Part shown: piece by piece, positions 48,501 through 57,300 of the stretch
How positions within the stretch are numbered: the first letter of the stretch is position 1
Layout: each line of letters starts with the position of its first letter
Source: Salvator merianae
Lineage: Eukaryota; Chordata; Lepidosauria; Squamata; Teiidae
Length of the DNA: 64,000 bases
Reading direction: 5' to 3'
NCBI GenBank assembly: GCA_003586115.2
Contig: QVOM02000057.1
Location: forward strand, 1,804,163 to 1,868,162
Translations under genes and position numbers: made by a program
Notes under the pieces: model-generated
What the model was told of the DNA's origin: nothing
What the model saw: only the letters and a program-made list of their open reading frames with translations
Databases searched by the model: none

Positions 48501-49980
48501 ACGACCTTGCTGACTTTTAGTCAGCATTTCGGTGCTGAAAGGGGAAAAGAAGGAAAGCTAAAATACCTCCCAAAATCCCCCGAAGCTGGAACGACGGATG
48601 TGCTTATCCGCCAACAAGCCCTCTGCTGCTCTCTAGCGGCCTGCTGATGCTATTTCAAGAGAGAGTCGTGTCCATAGTTCGCTTTCCACAGCGCCTGCGT
48701 CGAAACACCTTGGACCTGTCCGTCCTTCCTCCAAGAGATCAGAAGTTTAGATGGTGGGAAAACAAGCTGGGTTAGGGGGATTTCTGGGAGGGATGTTTTA
48801 TGGAGAGCCGGGGAAGCCTGGTGCTAAAAAAACCCAGAAAACGTATTGTGAGCCACCCAGGTAAAGCATGGTTCTTGGGTGGCTATGGAAATTTAGTAAA
48901 TTAACTGGGGAGAGTTTCATTCTGGGGTCCTTACTCACCTGCATTTCTCAGTTCTTCTGGTGGTAAAGGATGGGGCACTGTCTTGAAATAGCATCAGCTG
49001 GGGAAGTGGTGAGAAAAACAAGTCCCCTGTCCCTTTTCCTTTGATTTCCCCTTCCTTTCAGGCTTTCTCATCCTTACTTTCATACTGTTTGCACAAAATG
49101 CTTCGATCTGAGACCCAAAGGCGAGCTCAGCGCTTTCCTCTCAGGGTCGGAGGCTGGAAGCAGCTCCCGTTCTTGCTGTGAGGTGGTCCCAGTAGACTCC
49201 CAAACGCCCTTTTGGCTCTTCCCTCTCTCCCTGTAGAACCTGGAAATGCACGACCGCATGGAGCACCTGATTGAGAAGCAGAGCTTATCCGGGGCACACA
49301 ACGTCCGCCCCCGATCCCGCTCGGAATACAGCAGCAGGTGAGCTATTAGGCTTCTGCTCCCCTCTGTAGCACTGTTGGCAGACTGGGGCTGTACATCTTC
49401 CATAGACAGGGAAAGGGGATGTCCTGCATATCAAAGCAAGATGGTGGAAGCTACCGTAGTTTTATCCAGTGCTCTGCTTTGCTGGAATCAGATCACTGCA
49501 GGAAACAGCAGAAAGGATGCTCTGGCCAAATATTTCTATGATTTTGGGGTTTCACAGGATGCTTCTGGGGTGGCCTGAGTTTCAGGGCAAGGTTTGTGCA
49601 GCATCTGGGTGTCTGCTAGATGTTTGAGAGAAGAGAGTGTCTGGACGCGGCCCACACAGCCTGCAACCTTTCCCCAAGGCTGTGGGAATTGGTTCAGAAA
49701 AGGGCCACCGTGAAATGCTTGAATGGAAGGATTCTGCTTGTCAGTCAAGAGAAGAACAGCCAACAGCTTTGGAAGTTAGTGAGAGGGGAGGAGGGTGTGA
49801 AACTCGAGGGACGAAAAGCAACGAATACAACACTTCAATTCGAATTCGATAGCGTCCCTGGGGTTGATTTGTTCTGTAACGCCTGCTCCCTCCCTGTGCT
49901 TTTCTTCCCCCTGTAGCAAAAAGCAGCCCAAGTCCCTGGGCCCCAAACCACTGCCGCTCATCAGGGTGGTCGAGACATGA
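33589..49980 (+). CDS. TUFT1: Tuftelin 1 (12 coding exons)
   Basis: Coding exons: 33589-33648, 41694-41768, 43115-43219, 44084-44170, 45385-45456, 46055-46171, 46699-46827, 46983-47068, 47330-47435, 47885-47968, 49237-49337, 49917-49980. All join in phase with canonical GT-AG sites: 361 aa (human 390). Diagnostic matches to human tuftelin are ILRLTLQ in exon 2, DEEIIKVYL across exons 3-4, EKPNG in exon 5, REKIHHLDDMLKSQQRKVR in exon 9, NLEMHDRMEHLIEKQ in exon 11 and the C-terminus PLIRVVET. Residues from about 140 to 330 are predicted coiled coil. Tuftelin was found in developing enamel. It is widely expressed, self-associates, binds TFIP11, and in human skin acts in desmosomal/keratinocyte adhesion. 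Exon 4 joins directly to exon 5 in phase 0, without the roughly 28-residue block that human tuftelin has there, which accounts for the length difference. Exon 1 is only 20 codons and follows a TATA promoter. Confidence 0.95.
37385..37735 (-). mobile_element. CR1 LINE 3' ends, two truncated antisense copies
   Basis: 'aggagccctgctggatcaggtcacagcccatctaatcc' at about 37400 starts one copy, ending near 37615 at 'cctccatgaattgtc'. A second begins near 37625 ('taaaccctgctggatcaggcc') and stops at about 37735. Same family and orientation as the pair at 32.1-32.7 kb. In TUFT1 intron 1. Confidence 0.8.
38480..38670. repeat. Unassigned element rich in CGAAA/TTTCG inverted motifs
   Basis: Starts 'gtagggctgtgcaaatc', then alternates TTTCG, TTCGC, GCGAAA and CGAAAA blocks over about 130 bp, giving many short inverted matches. 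The opening phrase resembles short non-autonomous DNA elements I associate with reptile genomes, but I cannot name a family or see a target-site duplication. Confidence 0.4.
40220..40610. promoter_or_regulatory. TUFT1: CpG-rich patch in TUFT1 intron 1
   Basis: A GC- and CpG-dense block in an A/T-rich intron, 1.1 kb before exon 2. No TATA box and no coding exon recognised. It may be an intragenic CpG island acting as an alternative promoter or enhancer. Confidence 0.3.
42205..42300 (-). mobile_element. LINE 3' fragment, left arm of an inverted pair
   Basis: 'ctccagatttttggaacagcac' and 'aatgattggaataatt' reappear in reverse complement at 42812-42862. It lies in TUFT1 intron 2 (41769-43114). 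Confidence 0.6.
42380..42930 (+). mobile_element. Non-LTR retrotransposon 3' remnant, right arm of inverted pair
   Basis: The + frame around 42800-42880 reads IIKELIIPVIICDLGAVPK, close to the IIPVxxGALGxVxK peptide that I associate with the end of non-LTR retrotransposon ORFs in fish and reptiles. Upstream text includes an (ATT)n/(AAT)n run at 42747-42770. It is decayed, with no intact ORF. Confidence 0.5.
43360..43584 (+). mobile_element. CR1 LINE 3' end (sense)
   Basis: Reads in sense: 'aatggatgcctaggtcctgcctcc', 'gggccactgtgtgagacagg', 'tgctggactagatgggc', 'ctgatccagcagagctc' and the terminal 'ttcttatgttctta'. Reverse-complement copies lie at 32.1-32.7 and 37.4-37.7 kb. TUFT1 intron 3. 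Confidence 0.9.
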
Positions 49981-50627
49981 ATCTGAATTCCACACCCCGC
50001 CGAAAGGAGTCCTCCCGCAAGCTTGTCGGACCGTAGGCCGGCTCTTCCGCCCTGCCGTTCCTTTTTGGCCGCTTTGGTTCCCAGAGGCAGCAAACGCCCT
50101 GCCGTATGGGACACGCCCCTCCAAGGGCACAGCGGGTTGCGGCCTGCCTCTAGGAAGCTGCCAGGAGCACAGTTTCTGATTTATTTATCAGGGTAGGAGG
50201 CATCGGTGATTCGAACAGCAAGAGATGTTTTCCTTCCGTCTCTCCCCAAATTCCATATGTCTGTGAGCCTGGTGACTTCTGGGAGAATAGTGCCTTTTCT
50301 GAAAAAAAAAAAAAACAACCTCATTCCCCATATAATATAAATATACCTCTCCGTGTGTGGAAAAGCTTTGTGAACCGTTTCTTCGTGCCTTGGCTTACGC
50401 TGCAATTGGGCCTCCGGGCAGAGGGCTTTTGTCTTTAAGGAAGAACGGTAAATTTGAAAGGCACGCTCTCTGTCTTCGAGGATCTCTCCACATTGCAGGC
50501 ACCCTCTGCCCCTCCCCACCAAGAACTGTACAGCCCCCCCCCCCGGTTCTGGTACAAGCTTATCCATTGACCTCTGTCTCGTGAGGGCATGTAGAAAATG
50601 CCTGCCTATCTTGTAATCCGGCAGCAT

Positions 50628-50670
50628 GCACGCGCGTGTGTATATATATTTGTGTGTGTGTACATATATA
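50628..50670. repeat. TG/TA alternating purine-pyrimidine tract
   Basis: 'cacgcgcgtgtgtatatatatttgtgtgtgtgtac' is alternating purine-pyrimidine sequence with Z-DNA or cruciform potential, directly before the TUFT1 poly(A) signal. Confidence 0.8.
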
Positions 50671-50676
50671 AATAAA
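50671..50676 (+). terminator. TUFT1: TUFT1 poly(A) signal (AATAAA)
   Basis: First canonical AATAAA after the TUFT1 stop, followed within 30-60 bp by G/T-rich sequence (GTGCTTTGTTT) fitting a downstream element. Confidence 0.65.
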
Positions 50677-50709
50677 TGGAGAAGTGGAGTGTTTACAAGT
50701 GCTTTGTTT

Positions 50710-52500
50710 ACATTGGCTTGGTTTTAAGTCTTGCTTTGTCTCTTGCGGACGTTAAATGTTGCCCGTCAAAAACTCTCGCTCTGACTTCGGGGGACTCCTC
50801 GGACACAAGCCTGAAGTGGCCGTAAGTGCCGGCTTTACACCACAGCAAAGCAGTAACTTTGTTGTTGCTGATTTGCAGAGTTGTGTTTTCCGCTTTTGTG
50901 CAATTCTGCTCTTTCGCTATCTGAATCTTCTACGGACCAGAGGCTGTGTCTGTGAATTTTTACTCCTGACACCTCATCACAGCAGAGGGTGAGATTTCAT
51001 GTGATCCCTCACCAGATTAGGGTCCCTGGTTAGCCACTGGAGAAAAAGTTGCGCTTTGTTATCTGTACTTGTTATTCCACGAAAATGGCTTATGATGGGA
51101 AATGGGGAATTTGCACCTTTTCTGTACTGTTTGCATAATGAAGGAAGTGGCTGCACTGATCCTGCTCCAAAAGGAGCTTTGCCTTTTATGCTGGAGCTGA
51201 CATTTCTTGCCCATCAAGAATGCATTCTCTGTTTGTGGAGGGCCAAGCCAGCCTCATGCTAGTGCAAATAGAGCTACTGTGTGCAGACTCCTCACGTGGA
51301 CCTTGTGGTTACAGTGGTTTGGCAGATGGGGAAACCATTCAACATCTCTGGCTCCTTCTAAAACCACTGTCGCTGTGCACATCTGTGCACATCGCCAATG
51401 ACGGCCAAATTTTAAGCTGCTGTTGACCTCTCCTCTGCTCTCCGTCTCTGGCGTGGTCCTGGCTTTTGCGTTTGGGAATCCGGTTTGGGGTGGCAGGCAT
51501 TGTTGGAAGGAAGTTGCTTCCGGAAGAATGGTGCTTGGGCAAGATTTTCTTAAAACCCAGGCTGTGACGGGGCAGTTTTAGGTTCCGCCAAAGCCCGACA
51601 AATGCCGATTAGCCAAATTTATGCTGAGTCGGTGTCGCTAAAGGTGAGCTCCAACCCCAACACCTTGGCCCCACTGTGGGGTTATTTTTAAATCAAGTCT
51701 ACCTTTCAAAGAAAACTCAGAGGCAGTTCAAGTTGGCACTGGCAGGCAGTTTTGCTTTGTAGCCAAGCAAGTGCAGTGTGTCCAGATAGTTGTTCAAAAG
51801 CCTTAAGTTTTTTAATTTTTCCTGTACTGTCAGACTGTCTGGCTGCGTCCAGACAGGGCCTAAAACCTGGGATCATCCGGGGTTGTGTTGGGATTACCAC
51901 ACGTATCCGTGGCTATCCCAGCACAGCCCCAGGATAAAGGAGTGAAAGCCCATGGTATTGCTATTCCAGGGAAATCAACAGCCAACCCCAGTTTTCCCGG
52001 ACTAGCAGTATGGCCTAACCTGTTTGGTTGATTGCTCTTTTGAGCTGTCATTTTGGAAACGGCCACCAGGCACGCACAGGGGCCGACGATTGTGCACTTT
52101 TGGGTATTTCACGCCATTGCAACACCTGGATGTATGCAGCCACCATTGCATGAGGAAGCATCCAGACAGGTAAGTGCCCACAACTTGCATCGCAAATTTG
52201 TTCTGCTCTTTGGCAGGGACAGCAAGAGACAACTGCAGGATCCAGCCAGGTCCCACATTCTTCTCTTGCCATCCGAAAGCAGCCTCTTTCGTGCAAAAAA
52301 AAGTGAAAAAGTGAAAAAGCCCCCCCCCCCCCCGATTTTGGTCAATTGAAGCAAGCCAGAAACGATATTTTGTGAGCGTACACACCGTCCCACTTGCGTG
52401 TTTTTTAAGCAAAAGCTGCGTACAGCTAAGATTTCTTTTGTGTCCTTTCTGTTTGCATTCTTTATGACACATTACAAAACATTTAAGAAAATAAAATTAA
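50710..52500. other. Region between convergent genes, nothing recognised
   Basis: No ORF, promoter or known repeat that I can support. It includes a C run at 52320-52333. It separates the TUFT1 3' end from the candidate 3' end of the minus-strand KRAB-hAT gene. Confidence 0.5.
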
Positions 52501-52502
52501 CA

Positions 52503-52508
52503 TTTATT
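52503..52508 (-). terminator. Candidate poly(A) signal of the KRAB-hAT gene
   Basis: TTTATT on + is AATAAA on the minus strand, about 1.8 kb beyond the stop codon at 54326. Chosen by position only; other sites are possible. Confidence 0.35.
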
Positions 52509-52509
52509 A

Positions 52510-54325
52510 GTTCCTTTTCAGGCAGGTCCCGAAGTGTGAGATACAGAAAGGCTAATGAAACAGTAAGGAAAAGAAACCAACACCTTCCACAGATTTAAAT
52601 AACCAAAAACCCTCGAGCCCCAAGTCAAGAGTAAATTTTTATCCGACGTAAGTACTATATGGACTCAGAATACCTTAAGAACAGGCCTCATACAGGTGGG
52701 ACCGAGTGCATGACATGATAATCCAGTTTTCAGCGGGTTTCTCTCTGTGCTGGGGGGGTGGGGTGGGGTGGGGTGGGGCTCAGTTGTAGCCCTTGACATA
52801 TTCTTGAACCATAATTCCCAGCATTCAACTCTCAGGCTGGCACAGAATCCTGGGAGTTAGAGTTCAGGATATCTGATGGGCTACAGCGGGACACCCCTGC
52901 TCTGTGCCTATGAAGGTAAAGCCTTTCTGTACACATTGTGCATGAAAAATCAGTGTTTGCTTGAAGGAGGAAAGCACACTGAAGTCCATTGGCACAAATA
53001 TTGGCACACTAAAATCTGTAACATTTGCCTGACCTAAAAGCTATGGCCTCACGTTTAGATTGGCTGTACCTCACCCCTGTGTCGTATTTCTATTCGCCCC
53101 ATCTGGGTTTCCATACAGGGCATAGTTATTGTAAATTATAGTCTGCTAAGATAACATAAAATTTTCTAAAAAAAGAAAAGAGTTGCATTTGCTACTGCAA
53201 CCGGTTGCTGAGGCTACAGGAACGCAGCCTGTAGATGGTGAATGAAAAAACTTGACACTGCAAAGAAAACAAACAAACAAACAACCAGCTGCCTGGAAAC
53301 AATTTATCTGAACAGTCCTATTTGCGATAAAACGATAAAGAGCTCAAATGTTACAAAAGACGATGTGCTATAAAAATAGAATTCCACTGAAATCTGGATC
53401 GAAAGGCATTTGGAAAGGAGTTTCTGGCAACAGTCATTTGCTCACCTTCTCGGTATCTAGGGAGCGACAAACCCCACAAACCCTTGCCCAAGAGGCCGAG
53501 CAGCATCCCATAATGCTCTAGGAAAAGCTGCCTCACCAGACCTCCAGTCCCCTCTTCAACTTTGGCAGGACCAATCAGGCTTTCAATCTCAGCCGTTCAT
53601 TCCATCTTCCATGGGGCACAGTACCCTTGTCCTGGATTGGAACCCCGTGGGCCTTTGGGTAAAAGTTTAAAAAGTGTTTTGTTTTGTTTTTAAAAGTGAC
53701 CAGATTGTCTGTTACTGTCATGACTGCTCTCTAATGCACTTTGGTGTCCGGGGGGATGGTGGGACACACACACACACGAGTTTTCCCATCATTCCCTGTG
53801 CCTGGAACAAGATGCCCACGGTCCTGAAAGGTTAGCAGTGTCTTGCCACCTTGCCTTGAAGAATCTTAGCAGCCAATACGAGCACAGCGAGAGGAAACCT
53901 GTCACTCCGAAGACACGGCCCGGTTCACACACGGTCCAAACGAAGGGCCCTCCCTAAGCTGCCCCCGCTCTAGGGCTACAGCAGCCGGGTTCTACCACGG
54001 CAGAGTGGCGTTGTGTTTCTCCCTCTCTCTTGCAGACGGGCAAGCCTCCGCATCTCCCTAGCAGCAGCATTAGCAGCGAAGCAGAACCGCGAGTTTGTTG
54101 TGAGGTCGGGCCCGGAGCGCAGCTCGGCCAGAGTGCATTTATGGCCAGAGCACTGTGCACAAGCCGAGGAGAGTGCACCGGTGTCCCCCTACGGCCGTGG
54201 CCTTGTGATGGTGCTTGGCCTCAGCAGACAGTCCGACGCACAGGGCAGGATACCAGTCCACCCCGTCACAGGGCCCGGCGGCTGTGCTTACGCAACCCCT
54301 CCGCTCAGGATACGCTACTCCCCGG
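52510..54325 (-). other. Putative 3' UTR / downstream region of the KRAB-hAT gene
   Basis: Contains a (GGGGT)n tract at 52752-52778, an imperfect inverted pair at about 52810-52860 ('aattcccagcattc' against 'gaatcctgggagtt'), and a short (AC)n run at 53764-53777. No ORF is supported. Assigned as 3' UTR by inference only. Confidence 0.35.
52752..52778. repeat. (GGGGT)n tract
   Basis: Five G-runs separated by single T on the + strand, capable of forming a G-quadruplex. Confidence 0.9.
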
Positions 54326-57300
54326 TCAGTCGCCGCCTTCTATGGCCAGCTCGGGGTAGCCCAGCAGCGGCAGGTTGGCCTTCAGGAAGACGAGCTGCTC
54401 CACCAGGTCGGTGTCCAGCCGCGAGCGCAGGGGCGTCACCACTTCCCTCGCCATGGAGGACACCTTCTCGCTCAGCACGCTGCTGGGCGGGCAGGAGAGG
54501 AAGCGCCCCGCGACGGTGGCCAGGTCCGGCCAGACCTGCCGGTGCGCCGCCCAGAACTGGATTGGCTCCGTTTCCTGGCTCGCCAGGGGCTCCTGCAGGT
54601 ACTCCAGCACACACCGCTCGGCGCTGCCCCAGGGCCTGACGGACTCCTCCCGCACCCCTGGCAAGGCGCCGAGGAGGCCCTGGGTGAACCACTGGCTGGA
54701 ACACACCGGCGGGCCCAGCGGCTCCTTGGAGCCTTCCGGGGGCACCGTGCTGCCGGGCCGGGCAGAGGAGCCTGTCCCGGTGGGCTGCATGCTAGGAAAA
54801 CCTCCCGAGGCCTCCACCTGCCTGCGCCACAGCCTCCGCTCCTGCGCCTGCCGGACTTCCTCCACCAGGAGGGCACGCCACCTGGGCAGCTGGTCGGGGG
54901 TCACGGCCGTGTCCTTCATCCTCGGGTCGCACAGGCAGGACAGGACGTGCTCCGCCGACCTGCCCAGCGGCTCCCTGAGCCGATCCACCACGCCGGCCCG
55001 CAGCCGGCTGGCCAAGGCGACCGCCTCCTCGGCGGTCAGCGTGGCCTGGAGCTCGCCCATGGTCTTCTCCAGGAGGAGGGCGGCGGGCAAGGCCTCGCTG
55101 AGGGTGGCCGTCTCGGCGCATAGGACGCTGGTGGCGACGAAGAAGGGCTGCAGCGCCAGGACGGCTTCGGAGACGAGCACCCACTCCTGGGCGGAGAGCT
55201 CGCACACGTCCACGCCGCGCGCCGCCGCCAGGCCACGGACGGCCAGCTCCTGCTCCTGCAGCCGCTGCAGCAAGAGGAAGGTGGAGCTCCAGCGCGTGGA
55301 GACGTCCCGCGGGATGAGGTGCTCCGGGAGGCCGAGCTCCAGCTGCCTCTCCTTCAGCACCCGCCGGCCCTTCTCGCTGCGGTGGAAGTACGCGGCGATC
55401 TTCCGGCACTTGTCCACGAGCGCCAGCACGCCGGCGGCGGACGGGTGCTCCGCGGCTGCCTCCGCGGCGACGCCCCGCCTGGACGCCGTCCCGGAAGAGC
55501 CGAGGGCGTCCGACACCACCTGGTTCAGCGTGTGCACCACACAGCGGATGGACGCAAAGTGAAGCTGCTCGGCGGCCTCCACCAGGTTCTCGCTGTTGTC
55601 GGTCACCATGAAGCCCCGGTGGACATTGGGCTGGGCGGACAGCCACACCTCCACCTGCCGGTCCATGGCCAGCAGCACCTCTTCCGCCGTGTGGTCGGTG
55701 TCCAGCAGCTCCACGTGCAGCAGGGCCCACCGGTGCCTGGCTGCGTGGGAAGGGGCCGCCGCCGCCGGGCCGCTGCCGGCAGGGGCCTCCTCGCTCTCCT
55801 GCCCCCACCAGTGCGCCGTGAGGGAGAGGAAGGACGTGTGCAGCCCGCTGCCCGTGGCCCACAGGTCGGCCGTGAAGTGCACGCTGGTATCGGGGACCGC
55901 CGCGCGCAGCAGTCCCGAGACGGCCTCCCGGCACGCCCGGTACAGGGAGGGCATCACCCGCCTGCTGAAGGTGGTGCGGGAGGGGATCTTGTACTCGGGG
56001 GCGAGCAGCCGCAGCAGCCGGTGGAAGCCAGCGTTCTCCACCACCTGGAAGGGCTGGTCGTCCAGAGCGATCATCTCGGCGATGGCCTGGGTGATGAGGT
56101 GGGGCCTGGGGTGGTCGGGCTGCTTGTTCACTGGCCACAGCCACTGCGCCGGGAACTGGTCGTGCCTCGAAGCCGCCGCCTTGCCGCCGGCCGAGGGCCC
56201 GGCCAGCTTGGTGCCCGCGGGAGGGGTGTCGATCTCCGGGTGGTGCCGGCGCAGGTGCTTCAGCATCCCCGAGGTTGAGAGGCGCCTGAGGTCCTTGCCT
56301 CTGCTGACCTGCACGCCGCAGTGGGTGCAGATGGCGTGGGTCGGGTCCCCGGGGCACAGCTCAAAGTAGTCCCAGACCATGCTGCCTTCCGGGGCACCCC
56401 GCCCCCGCTTTGTAAGCGGGGGCATCGCTGGGGGCTCGGTTGGCTCCCTCTGAGGGGCACCGGCGCCCTCGGTTTGGGACTGAGAAGGTCCAGGGAGGGC
56501 CTCGTCCTCCTTCTCCTCCATCTCAGACCAAGCGGTCACGTCACCGAGGGGACCCGGGGAGGCTGAACCCAGTGACCTGGCTGGGCTAGTAGCCGGCACA
56601 ATCACGATCACCACCTCATCCTCCCCGGCCCCCAGATGTTCCTCCTTGACAGGGGTGGATCTCCCCCCAAGTTCTGGCTGACTTACCACCAATGGCTGGG
56701 CTGCAGGAGCACAACCAGGGTAGGCCTTCTCTTCCAGATGGGCTTTCTGGTGCTCTCCGAGCTCCCTCTGGTCTCTGAAGCTTTGCCCACAGACCCAACA
56801 TATAACAGACCTCTCTTCGGGCTGGACGCTCTGGTGGAGCCCCAAGCCACCCTTGCTCTGAAGGTCTTTCCTGCCCTCCTTGCGGGAGCAGGGCTTCTCA
56901 CCCATGTGGCCTTTCAGGTGAGTTCTGAGGTTGCCTTTCTGGGCAAAGGTTTTCCCACACATCTCGCAGGCGAAGGGCTTTTCTCCTGTATGGATCCTCT
57001 GGTGGACCCGAAGGTCACTTTTATCTCTGAACGCTTTCCTGCAGTTCGGGCACGCGTGGGGTTTCATCCCCATATGGACGCGCTTCTGGTGGTCGTTGAA
57101 TTCTTTCTTCTGCCTGAAGCACTGCTTGGACAGCGAACACTGATACAGGCCCCCGGCTTGGTTGTGTTCCTTCACTGCAGAAAGTTCTTCCAACCGAAGG
57201 TCCTCTTTATGGTCTGTCTGCTGAAGGCCTGGCAGCACTGAAATGCCAGGCATTGTGTTTCCCAGGCCGTTCCCTTCTTCTGACGTATTCCAGGACATTC

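Larger units (their letters stand above)
49981..50700 (+). other. TUFT1: TUFT1 3' UTR
   Basis: The sequence from the stop to shortly after the AATAAA at 50671 is most simply the 3' UTR. It includes an A tract at 50300-50313 and a (TG/TA)n run at 50628-50675. Confidence 0.65.

Noticed and set aside
54792..56357. 521-aa ORF in another minus frame over the hAT exon
   Set aside because: Gly/Ala/Arg/Pro-rich frame-shifted shadow of the same exon without recognisable domains.
54215..56369. Long + strand ORFs (up to 395 aa) opposite the hAT exon
   Set aside because: They are antisense shadows of the GC-rich minus-strand coding exon. They have no family motifs, and the minus frame has clear KRAB, BED and hAT signatures.
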